Positions 24,301 through 34,760 of a stretch of 64,000 nucleotides of DNA are shown here, piece after piece (the stretch's first letter is position 1; each line of letters opens with the position of its first letter). The notes below the pieces were generated by a model. The model worked only from the letters and a program-made list of their open reading frames with translations, was not told the origin of the DNA and ran no database searches. Both the position numbers and the translations under genes were made by a program. The stretch comes from Usnea hakonensis. Lineage: Eukaryota; Ascomycota; Lecanoromycetes; Lecanorales; Parmeliaceae. The stretch is from NCBI GenBank assembly GCA_013423325.1, contig BLJB01000003.1:62001-126000 (forward strand), written 5' to 3'.

Positions 24301-27300
24301 GAACACCATTACACGCTTCGGTGGAAAACTCAGGTCGCTATCTCAGTCTTCAGTTTTTATTGAAACAGAATGTAAATGTCCACGTTACTGACGACCATGG
24401 ACTTACTGTGTGGCACTTGGCCGCTTTAAAGGGCAACACACACGCTTTGAGCATTCTTAAAGAATCCATACCAGAGAACCAAATGTGTCCACGTCCCAAG
24501 GACAATGAAGGCTTAACGCCCCTTCACTACGCTGTCCAATCCGATTCGGAAGAGACCCTGATCTTCTTGTTGGACCATTGTGACAAAGATGCTATTCACG
24601 ACACATCATCAAATGGCATGACTGCCTTGCACTATTGTGTGAAAGCCTGCTCATTAGAATTCAACAGCAGTCATAGTAACGGATTCCCTCTGTTTGAAAA
24701 CACCGACTGCAGCCCGAGATTCCTCGCGCTTGAGGCATTGCTTAGAAAAGGTGCCGATCCAGCATCGGAAGACCTCATAGGCAATACGGTACTCAGAAGT
24801 CTCGTAGAAATGTGGGAGAAGGGTTTTCTCAGTCAGAAATATCCCGGAAAAACCTGTTATCGTGTGCCAGAATGGTATGTGGACCCATTCAGCAGGGTCC
24901 TGGAAAACACAAAGAACGTCAGCTTTCTCGCAAGAGTGTGTAAAGATCCTCATTTTCTATGTCTCGCCCTCATCTTCGGTGAAGAGGAATTAGCTCAAGA
25001 TATTCTTAAACATTCCCCACCAGTCGATGCGATGGCCCATCGAATCATTCAACTGAGCCCTCTTCAAGCTGCTTACTATTATGGGAGGTGTAGCCAATTT
25101 CTTTTGAAAGAGCTTCAGGGAAGATCCAAAGCCGACCGTGGGACCGGTGGCGTGGTGTGTGGACTGCTGCTTTTTGCCTGTGAAGAAGAAGCAGCTTGGG
25201 ACTTAAAGCAAGTCGTAACAAATCTTCTCGACCTAGGCTCTGATCCCAACGACAAATCTGCGGAAGGCAAAACCGCGATGATGATGGCCGCCAAGCGAGG
25301 CCATGTAGCGGTTGTAAAGATGCTGATTGATCGTGGTGCCGACGTCTCTAGTACAGATACTAACGGATGGAGTGTGATTCACTACGCCTGTCAATCTGAA
25401 AACGAAGAACTTTTGTACTCACTCAAGAACATTACACTGGACTGGAATGCAAAGATAATAGCAAAACTCCATGATAAATGGTGTCACAACGCAACAGCGC
25501 TCCACTTAGCTGCCAGGCTTTCTGGCCAGGCATTGAATTTCCTTCTGACAAACGACCTTATGACTGACATCAACAGTCTTACCCAGCGTAAAGAAACCGC
25601 GCTTTGGATAGCGGCGTTTTTTGGGATCTCTAGGAACGTCTCTCTATTGCTCGATAAAGCCGCAAATGATACAATACGAAATTGTTACTCAGAAGGCCCA
25701 GTGCATGTTGCTGTTCGATGTGGGCATCTGGAAGTGGTCGAGACATTCATCTATAAGGGATGTGATCTGCTTCTACAAGATGGTACAGGCTTCACACCTC
25801 AGCTTATCGCACGGAAGTATGGTCATTCGGATATAGCAGAACTTTTGAAGGAAAGCTCATCAGCTGGAGGTATGAATGAGCCTATCTGCTTATATACCAC
25901 ATCTTCAAAGCTCACTGATGCTAGATCTGGCTGGCTGCCGAGTCACGGATGAAGAGGACAGGCAGAGTGGTTCGAAGCTCCTCAGATTGGCAATTGAACT
26001 AGGAGACACGACTTTCTGTCAGAGCGTTGTGAGGGAGAGTGTCAGTATCGGAAGCCGAATGTTGGATTGTGAAGGCCTTACCCCTGTCCTTTACGCATTG
26101 AAGCTTGGACAACTTGAGATTGCAGAAATCTTGATTCTAGAAGGTGCTTCGGTTGCGGAAGCTGATGATACGAGCTTCTTTAGGGGATGGACTCCTTTTC
26201 ATGACGCCGCCCTCCTGGGCCGTGTTCAGATTCTTCGTGCGTTAATTGAAAAAGCTCCGCGAACATTGATGCGCTGCTGCCAGCCAGTCCATCCAATACA
26301 TCTAGCCATAGCGAATGGACATATAGAGTGTGTACAGCTGATCATCGATCATGCCCTCAAGGGTAGGACAACATCCTCCACATTATACATTCATCTGACT
26401 GAAAAGTCAAAGTTCAAGGAAAAATGCTCTCAGATCACGTCTGCAGAGGAAGCTATAATATCGACCATGTGAAAGAGGTTTCTGTCCATGACACTGAGTC
26501 CTGGCCTGGAGTGAATGATCCAGTCTCGTCACGAAGGGACTTGGCCACCGCAAGGCCTCTGCATATAGCTGCGTACTTCGGGCGTCTTGAGATTACAAAG
26601 TTCCTTATCAATCACGGAGCTTTTGTTGAAGGCGTGGATGACTCACTTCGGACGCCCTTACACTTCGCAGCCCAGGAGGGTCGAACACAAATTGTAAAAC
26701 TCCTTATTCACGCTGGCGCAAACATGAACGCTCTTGATGATCGTCTGCAGAGTCCATGCATGAAGGCCGCGGAAAATGGCTCCTTAGAGCTCACACAGGC
26801 TTTGATTGAGGGAGGAGCCGATCTTACACTGCAAGACCGATATAACCAATGTGCTCTACATTATGCAGCCAAATGGAACCATCGTGAAGTCGTCGTATTT
26901 CTCCTCACGAATACGAAAGGATGCATACTCAATACAGAAGCTCTGTGCGGAGAGTCCCCCATATCACTGCTTTTTTGCTACAAAAGGTTCTCTTACTCGT
27001 CTTTTATACTCAACCTAGCGCCAGAATCTAGTGTGTACGAACCGCGAGGAAGCAACGTTTTGGTCAGCGTTGCGGAGTCTAATAGTCCTACCCAGTTGAA
27101 AATGCTACTAAGACGACTGCCAAACGCGCTTATCCCAAGACTGTTGGTACATCGAGATCTAGGAGCCGGGACACCGCTCTACGCAGCCGCCACAGTATCC
27201 GCGGAGAAATGCATAGATATGCTTCTCGAAGCAGGCGCTGATCTCGAGCTCGAAGGCGGCAATCATGGCACCCCGCTAATGGGCGCCTGTGCAACAGGCC

Positions 27301-27473
27301 GTCTCGAAGTTGTTAAAGCTCTGGTGCGCAAAGGTGCAAAGATCTCGTACATCAAGGATGATGAGGTCTTCAGTGCTCTTTCCGCAGCGAAACACCATGT
27401 CAAGGTCAGACAATGGCTGTTGGTTGGTCGGTTCATGGAATGTCCTTTGCTAATCAAGAACGGCGAAGCCTAA
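21377..27473 (+). CDS. NLR-like STAND protein: HeLo-like N-domain, NACHT, ankyrin repeats
   Basis: Exons 21377-22686, 22823-25869, 25925-26362, about 26407-27473; about 1,953 residues. N-terminal helical domain beginning MADPLSVSASIAGLITITDT (fungal STAND HeLo-like N-domain; about 1-120), linker, NACHT NTPase with Walker A GIPGAGKT (about 234-241), FFYCDY, Walker B MIIVDALDEC (about 335-344), a winged-helix-like block with LPPTL (about 463), then ankyrin repeats from about 688 to the end, many clear (PLHFAA, HLAA, GADL, GHVAVVKML). Fungal NLRs of this design sense non-self and can trigger regulated cell death; for this gene that is inference. The last intron has three in-frame acceptors (26406, 26412, 26418), so a few residues are uncertain. 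Repeats are degenerate, not recently duplicated. Confidence 0.88.
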
Positions 27474-27692
27474 GGCCGGTGCTGGGGGTGCAGATGTGGC
27501 TTGATGTTTCACAGCGTGGTTTCGGCTTGAGGCCATACAACAGTATTACCCCTGCTATTCAATTACGATGACGACTAACTTGTTGACTCTTGGATGAGAA
27601 AATAGACCTTCGCTCTCAGCTAATAATGACAACACTTTGTTTACCATATCATCCGTTCGCTTCCTTTAATTGAATATCAAACTCACCAAAAT
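27474..27692. other. NLR 3' flank
   Basis: Short spacer between the NLR stop and the remnant below. Nothing recognised. Confidence 0.35.
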
Positions 27693-27908
27693 CTAATCCT
27701 CCCCCTTCTCCAGCTTATACTCCCCCACCGCTCCCATCTCCCCAGTAACCCTCTCCGCAATCGTACACCCCTCCAACCTCACCGGCACACCACAATATAT
27801 CGGCACCTGCAGCACCGCCTCGCGAATCTCAACAAGCTTCAACCCATTATCGATAGCCCCACTAACAGGAATGCCCAAAACCGTCCCAATCGTTCTTACC
27901 ATGGGCAC
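27693..27908 (-). pseudogene. Carboxymuconolactone decarboxylase-like 3' remnant
   Basis: The frame contains GAIDNGLKLVEIREAVLQVPIY followed by CGVP and AERVTGEMGAVGEY. This matches the second half of fungal CMD/AhpD-fold proteins, where the pattern is usually GAxNNGxTxxEIREVLLQxAIYCGVP. The first half, including the VW...LDxKTR segment, is not found upstream in any frame I could read, so I call it a remnant rather than a working gene. An intron with a small unseen first exon remains possible. Confidence 0.45.
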
Positions 27909-28470
27909 AACATTCTTCCACCACGCGCCCGCCTCACGGCGAAGCAGCTTAATAATTACGACTCGGCCGTGTGCATGCTCGGCATCGCCGAAGCCACGAA
28001 TCGTGGTATTAGCGCTGGTCTAGATACTAAAGTGTAGGCTTGCGTCATCAATTCGAGCACTAGGCGGTCATGTAATGGCGAAGAGCAGAATCCGGTTGAG
28101 GGTGAGAGCGGGGGAGTGCCGCGGAGATGGATTTTGAAAAGGGGGTTTCCGATTGAGGTTTGTAAGGGGGTTTTGTATATGGCTGTTGGGTTGGGGGAGA
28201 GGTTGCTGCTGAGTTGGGGGTGGATTGATGCGGTCTGAGAAGGTGAGTGTGGGACGAGAGGTTTTAGGGAAGGGTGGTGGGAGTGGGGATAGATTTGTAG
28301 TGGATGGTTGGTTTGGGATTTGTGAAGAGGGTTGGACTTTCTTATTCATGTATATTGGTAGGAATCTGAGAATCACAAGTTGTCTTTCGCAGAGTCTTTG
28401 CTTTTGACCCCGAATCAGAATCAAGTAAGGACCCCTCTTAGAGCCATCGCTTTCCAGATATGCAAAGACA
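27909..28470. other. Spacer between two divergent gene remnants
   Basis: G-rich on the plus strand (28080-28330). The long minus-strand frame here (28068-28424) is proline/asparagine-rich by composition and not credible as a protein. Confidence 0.35.
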
Positions 28471-28827
28471 ATGCCGCCCTCGCTATTACCTCTTCCCGCT
28501 CCATCCCCTTATCAAACTTACGTCACCATCTCCGCCCTCCACAGCGGCACCTTGACGCTCCCAAGCCACCAGTTCATCGCTCCAACCTCACCCTCCGCGT
28601 GCCGCACCGTTCCCTTACTATCATTCCTTATACAGCACCCCTTCGGCCACATTTTGACAGACGATAACCCCCCTCCTCCCACCTATCTTCTCTTCGACTT
28701 CGGACTCCGCAAACGCTTCTCCGCATACCCGGCACCCATTCGAAAAAGCAGCGACGACGATATAGTTGAAAGCCTTCAATTAACACGAGGTTGGTTTGTT
28801 GGATCAAGGCGACGTAGGATAGCATAG
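28471..28827 (+). pseudogene. Metallo-beta-lactamase-fold hydrolase, N-terminal fragment
   Basis: 118 residues. PYQTYVTISALHSGTLTLP, then TVPLLSFLIQHP and LLFDFGLRKRFSAYP, resemble the start of fungal lactonase-like metallo-beta-lactamase proteins (SFLIxHP...xxLFDLGxRKD). The zinc-binding HxHxDH should follow within about 50 residues but the frame ends at 28827. A shifted frame continues with LLDQGDVG (near 28800) and then stops, so the gene looks frameshifted and truncated. Together with the remnant at 27693 it may be what is left of a divergent gene pair. Confidence 0.45.
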
Positions 28828-29508
28828 CAAGTATCATTAGTCTAGACCTGGATCTTCTTCTTCTCCCACCCGCTGATCAAAGCCATCCGAGATTGATCTT
28901 CAACATTGTTAACAGTTGAAAGCTACATCAACTTCAAGCTTCCCAAAAATGGGATCTCCAAATCCAGAAGCGGAGCTCTCATTGCCATGGGTAGGCCGAA
29001 CAGTGACCTGAAGAGGTATATTCAGGCCCATTGCCACAGCGCTAAGAAGACTTCCATATCTATTCGATATAGACCTGGAGCGAAAAAAAATTTACATACA
29101 GGTAGGGGTGCGTGGGCGAAAAAAGGATGCAATGACTCTGAAGGAGAATCTGAAAGAGATGAATCGACTGAAGAGCAATTGCAGTGCAAAAAGCAGTATT
29201 TATGCACTCCTCCTGGTACACTGTCTCTCGCTTCTCTTTTGCCATGGCCATGCCCGTGTACCGAATCCATGCACCGAATCAATGTTACAAATCCATGCGT
29301 GAAACCACTGAAACGAGTAATGCGAATGCGATATCCGAAACCACTAACCCCCAGTCCTACTGTGGCGAAGGGTGGAGTCTGAGGGACAAGTACGCAAAGC
29401 CAGGACTTCGGCGCAAGTCAGACCGAATGGAGCGACATCTTTTCAGTCTTTCATCATTGACAATTCAATCCTCTGATGGGTATTTTGCTCGCCGACTCCA
29501 CAAAGCCC
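28828..29508. other. Spacer without recognised content
   Basis: Small open frames on both strands, none with a recognisable motif. It includes the 3' side of the 7TM gene. Confidence 0.35.
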
Positions 29509-30993
29509 TCAGGGATGCGAGATTGAAGGAGGAGCAGTATCGATGTTGAGTTGCTGCTCGGGTGAGTCGCCAACATGTTGTGGATCCACTGGGCTCCACA
29601 TCGCTAGTTCAACATCTCCAGACCTGGTAGTCTCTATACTGGGAGCACTTGTGTGGTCTCTGATTATCTGCCTTGCCGTTCCCGAGCCAGGAACATTTCC
29701 TTCATTTGGACTCTCGTCTGTAACATGTTCTAACGGTGGGGTCAAGTGTGATTTGGACTTGGCTCTCCGGTCGGAGATGAGCTTCACCAGACGAGGCATC
29801 ATGGGGAAGCAAATGCAAAGGATAACGCTGGTAACTTCTGCCAGTCTGAGTATATGTTAGTCCATTTGTGCTAAGAGAGGCAGATGGCGTGGACCATGGG
29901 TACATACGCCCACATCCCAACCTGAGCTACTATGAAAGAGGTGTCGGCGCGAATGGGGGTATCGACGCGTATAGCGTAGATCAGTCTGCAGATGCTTGAG
30001 ACAAAGGCTCTGGTTGATAGAGCTAATTAGATTCGGCGTATCGAGTGGACTTTGACCACGACATCTTAAGGAGTCGAAGAGAAAGAGAGCTCCTACAGTA
30101 TACCTGTAGTAAATACGGCGGCAATGCCAATTTTCCTCTTCAGCCCCATCTGTAAGCGCCATGTTGCCCAGATGGGAAGCAGTAGAATCATGAGATCCGA
30201 GAACACATTGACCGCGCTTGTGGCGACTAGAACTGCATTACGGTTGATGCAGTTATTCGAGGAGTCAAAGGTTTCAGGATTCCAGACCTCGTCTATTGGA
30301 TGGCATTCAAAGATGACTATGAATACTATGGTGACGTAAAAGGCTAAGTTACCCCAGATCAAGGTGTGGCAAGCCCAGTAGACAATTCCAGATTTCATGG
30401 GCGTGAAGATATGTATTAGCTGGAAGAGCAACGATGTTTTCGCTAGCCATATTGCGGGAATGTAGATAATTTCGAGAACCCATGAGATCTTTCATAACAA
30501 AGTTAAAATGCGATTAGTCTGTATGTGGAAGCTTATGAAAGCTGAATTTCATACTTACCTGTTGTAATTTGGAAAGGCTGGGCAACTCGGTCGCTGTGAA
30601 GTCCCAGACATGATGACCAACACCATCCAGTCCGGCTACTAGAAGTAGCATAGCATAGGCTAAGTTTACGCCCTACTTATAGTCAGCGAAGAAATCTTCC
30701 CTCTTCGTGAGCAATAATTCGATGTCTACCCATGCCAATAGCAAGAAGTCTAGACAAGGCTCCGTGTCAGAGGTTCAATTTCTTGAGTGTTGATTCGTCC
30801 GGAACTCACAGTCCTCGATCTCGTATGTTATGATCAGACGCTTTGTTATCAAGCGAGCAGCAGTGAAGCTTGTTGTCAAGATACCGCAGAGTAAGACTGT
30901 TGCTAGTATGGATGGAAAGAGAGTATTTGGACCGTTAAAACCAGATTCTTGGCCCAATGAACGTATCTCAGCTGATTCAATAGCCGTTGACAT
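29509..30993 (-). CDS. Pth11/rhodopsin-type seven-transmembrane protein
   Basis: Exons 30993-30810, 30749-30730 (20 nt), 30672-30559, 30488-30104, 30007-29908, 29845-29509; 379 residues. The spliced protein has seven hydrophobic helices in the layout of the fungal integral-membrane rhodopsin-like family: PSILATVLLCGIL, DYFLLLAW/GVNLAYAMLL, EIIYIPAIWLAKTSLLFQLI, YWACHTLIWGNLAFY, VNVFSDLMILLLPIW, IGIAAVFTT/AFVSSICRLIYA, GMWALAEVTSVILCICFP. The family's ECHP Cys (about mid-protein) and DLMILLLPIW are intact. Cytosolic tail of about 85 residues is Ser/Thr/Pro-rich. No CFEM domain precedes it. A surface receptor role is inferred from Pth11; many relatives have no known ligand. An upstream in-frame Met (31077) is possible but adds a poor leader. 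Confidence 0.85.
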
Positions 30994-32914
30994 GGCCAGT
31001 TTTCTTTCCACCACGATTTCCTCAAAAGAAGCTTTTATTGAAGGAGTCACGATGGAAAAACAGAGTATCAGCCTCATATACTGTCTTTACCTTTCTAATC
31101 GTGAGAGTACCGCTGAGGCTCGGCCACAAGGATAAATGCGTCATTTGTGCTTTGTAAGCAAAATTGCGGTGAGGAGGGGCTTGGAAGGACCCAATAACAT
31201 TGCTCATGCGCGTTCGAAGGAAAGGCTGAGCCGGCCACAAGCATGGAATCCGCCTATTGGCCGCAGACTTGGAGAGAGTATTTATACGGCAACATCACCA
31301 GAGCATCAGTCTGGGTACTTGACATAACCTGGGGTGTACTTGGAGTTCTTTCTTGGAGCACATCATTTGCTAAGAGAAGTGGCAAACCCATGTCTCCCAC
31401 GTGTCGACTAACCAAAATATTGTAGCTAAAGCGTAGCCTATCTTGGTAAAGATCAGTAAAAGGATTCCAAAAGGGTGGACTCCTGGAATGATTGGATAGG
31501 ATGACTCTCTGGTATCCATAGCGGTCTCACTATCTTGCTCGTATCAATGAGGCATAGTCAGTCGATTATTGTCGAGTTCCGCATTTACAATTGAAGCTCG
31601 GGGATAGAAACTAATGCGAGTAGCCAAAATGGTCCATTCGATTGAAGGTGTCATTTTATGCAACAGGCTTAGATAAACTCGTGAGTAATGACCAAACATG
31701 GCTTGCACATTGTTCGGTAGTGCTCGGGTGAGCCACTATCGCTGCAAGCTCTACCAGTGATGCGGTAGCTACCGTCGTCGATCATGGACCCTAATGGAAC
31801 CTGTACACTGGTGACAAATTCTGCTGAAATGTTGAAATCTACGTACCATGTCAACATCGGATGCTGATTGAGACGGTTAGATTCTAGAGCTAAAAATGTT
31901 CTGTACGGCAACCAATGGAAATATTCTTTCATATGCAGGGACCGCATATCGATATGTGCCCCCCATAATTTGTTCACTGAGCCACAGCTTGTTCTCAGCC
32001 CAACATTCTGTTAGTATATGTTCATTTACTTTCAAGCCTCAAAAAGATCCAGAGAGCGCTGCCTTTTTAGCAACAAAAGATTTTTTAACGGTGTAATGGA
32101 GAAGCTGGAGAGGGGCTCGACCTACTTCATAGGAGAAATTGGATCTATAATCAGAACATCACTTGTAACAGATGAGTCGTAGCTGCGCCTGTGTCAAACT
32201 CTTAGCGCGCAGCCTTCTCCATCAGCTCGTGAGGCAATTATTAGACCATTCTCCTGGTAGAGAAGGTACCCTTTGATTGCCTTATCAGGAGGGTTTAGAG
32301 ACAGAGTATGACCTGAAGAAACAATATCAATGCTAAGAACGTCTCCCATAAAAACTAATCTTGCTGCTCCACAGTAAGTCTCATAAGGGTCATGAATCGG
32401 TGCACAGGAGCTTGATCGTGCAATGGCGCTTCCAGTCGCGTGGTACTCATGGGATAAAGAAACGGCCCGGTGTAGCATCTTCTTGGGATATTGCGAAGCC
32501 TGCACCACGGGTTGTCTCCGTCAGTCTCTTCTGTCAACTAGTATCGGGTCAATTTAGTCACTCTCAGCTCCCTGCGCTCTCCTTACAAGAGAAGAACATG
32601 CAGAGCTAGGTCCGGCGAGTATTTTGCACGAACAAGAGATTTCTTACTTGATTCGGCAGGTTTTTTGAGTACCTTATCATTACTGCAGAACAGTCCATTG
32701 TAGGGTCAGGAGCAATAATAGATGGTCGGGGGCAGTAAAGCGAACTGCACCGCTTGTTGAGCTAGCGCAAGCGTGACGTGTAAGGCGGCCCGAGGCGGGA
32801 GATCAGACCATTTTTGAACGATTAATCCTGAATTGCATCTTGGATCGAATTGAGACGAGTCTTCGGCGTCTTTTCTTTTTATATATCGCTTCTTGGTGCT
32901 CGTTGCATTTCACG
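30994..32914. other. Long spacer between divergent 7TM and hydrolase genes
   Basis: 1.9 kb. Two minus-strand open frames (31669-31977, 102 codons; 32194-32508, 104 codons) could be exons of a decayed or unknown gene; I could neither join them convincingly nor recognise them. The ends hold the promoters of the two flanking genes. Confidence 0.35.
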
Positions 32915-34268
32915 ATGGCTATAGCGCCTATATTCAAGAAGGTTTATTGGTCACTTGTAATTGCAGGTGGTCTGTATTTTGCATTCATCTCTCTCCTTCT
33001 CAACGGTTGGATTCAAAGACAGTGAGTGTGTAACATTTCAGCTCAACTAAAACAAATTTAATCCAGAAGCAGAATTTTCTACGCACATAAAGTGCACACG
33101 AAATGGTTTCACGACCCAAACAAGCCCGAACAGTTCGGATTTCTTAGTATAGCCTCTATTTTTTAATTTTCTACGAGCTTTCATAGATCCTGTCTGATCT
33201 GGTCTAGAAAACCAGGTTCAACAATTCGATATCAGAACTCCTGATGGAGAGATACTGCAGGGATGGCATATCCTACCTCTTACCTTGTACGCCAAAAACG
33301 AGGGAACTTTGACTGAGCAGGCTTTTGATACCAAGGACTATGAGATCTCATGGGCTTTTAAGTCTCTAGTCGAAGACCCTGAGAGCCGCCTCATTATTTA
33401 CTGTAAGTGACTGGGACCAGGGATAGGAACCGATACCTCCTTCTCACAACACATAGTCCACGGCAACGCCGGTACTGTAGCTCAAGGGTGGCGCACGGAT
33501 ACATACCGGGCAATAACTGCTGGCGACTCCGAGAAGATTCATATACTGACCGTAGATTATCGTGGGTATGGGAGATCTACAGGTAGTCCGACTGAAGCCG
33601 GCCTTATCACCGACGGTATTTCTCTAATCAGATATGCAATGGAAGTGGCCCGTGTCCCTCCGGAAAGGATAGTCATCGTTGGTCAGAGTCTTGGTGCTGC
33701 AGTCGCGACGGCTACAGCGGAATATTTTGCTCTAGAGGATGCTGTGGAATTTAGGTGTCTTGTCCTCTGCGCAGCTTTTTCTGACGTTCCAACCCTTATG
33801 TCGACGTATAGTCTCGGTGGTCTTATACCGATTCTCTCGCCTTTGAGACCTTATCCTTTCCTCAGCCGATTCTTTGCCGACCGTATCCAAGAAACATGGT
33901 TCAGCTTTGCAAGATTGGCCAATTTGGTTCGCAAAAGCAAGAATGTCAACGTGCATTTGATTCACGCCACGAACGACCATGATATACCATGGTCCCATTC
34001 AGATAGCCTGTTTCATGCAGCGGCAAATGCCACTAGTGTGGAGGGTCTCACGCTTAAGCAGATAAATACTCTCAAGACACACGTTGATTTACGGGAGTCA
34101 GGATGGAGTAATCTGTGGAAAACAGTGCAAGAAGACGGTGGGAGGAAGATTATTAGGCAGGACATTGTCAATTACGGAGGTATTCCTAAGCCCCAAAAAT
34201 TTGACCAGTGTAACTACAAGAGCTCACCGGATTTCCAGGTCACAACCGTGTCGTCACTTATCCTATAG
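32915..34268 (+). CDS. Alpha/beta hydrolase, ABHD12/Bem46-like, membrane-anchored
   Basis: Exons 32915-33021, 33067-33146, 33208-33402, 33457-34268; 397 residues. An N-terminal hydrophobic segment (about 12-30) anchors the protein. FYAHKVHTKWFHDPNKPEQF and TPDGEILQGWHILP are typical of the ABHD12-like branch. Catalytic parts are visible: oxyanion HGNAG, nucleophile elbow GQSLG (Ser about 204), acid NDHDIPW (Asp about 301-303) and His about 336 (KTHVD). Such enzymes are serine hydrolases acting on lipids or acyl esters at membranes; the substrate here is unknown. The start ATG at 32915 was chosen over the TTG-initiated upstream frame. Introns of 45, 61 and 54 nt all restore the conserved reading. 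Confidence 0.88.
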
Positions 34269-34760
34269 TAGCCAAAGCCATTTTCAATGCTTTTTACATG
34301 TAGACATAGAGTGAGCAGTATTGTATGACTGTTGTTCGCGGAGATACCAAGCAAATAGCGATTCAATCCCACTTTGAGTGACAATCAATAGTCTCATTCG
34401 ATTTTAATATTCGTCCTTAGACCATTTTCATAGCACTTCGCGCCAAGTGTGCAGGTTCCATTCTGTCTGACTGGCGGAGAGTGTTCGGGCTGGTAGCTGA
34501 ATTACTCCAGCGGACGGGTAGTGTAAGACTTGACAAATAGAAAGGTGTAAATATTGGTGCCGGTGATTGGTGGTGCGGCGTGCTTTCTAATTTACAGCAG
34601 AACAAGCAAAACAAAGTACCAAAGGATGAAATGTGCTCTGACGCTCTGAATTGTAGACGAACAATGCTGCCTAGAATTTCGTAGATTCCGGATTCGGCTA
34701 GATTAGGGTTTCCCCACATCTGTTTCTGATCTTGCAAACAACGCCGAACAATCACCAAAC
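34269..34760. other. Spacer before the NMT gene
   Basis: Contains the hydrolase 3' UTR and the NMT promoter. No coding signal. Confidence 0.4.

Noticed and set aside
21377..26472. Separate ankyrin genes at 25876-26472 and 26424-27473
   Set aside because: Short introns at 25870-25924 and 26363-about 26406 join them in frame to the NLR; neither has its own promoter-like upstream region.
28068..28424. Pro/Asn-rich minus-strand frame
   Set aside because: Product of a G-rich plus strand; low-complexity residues without a fold.
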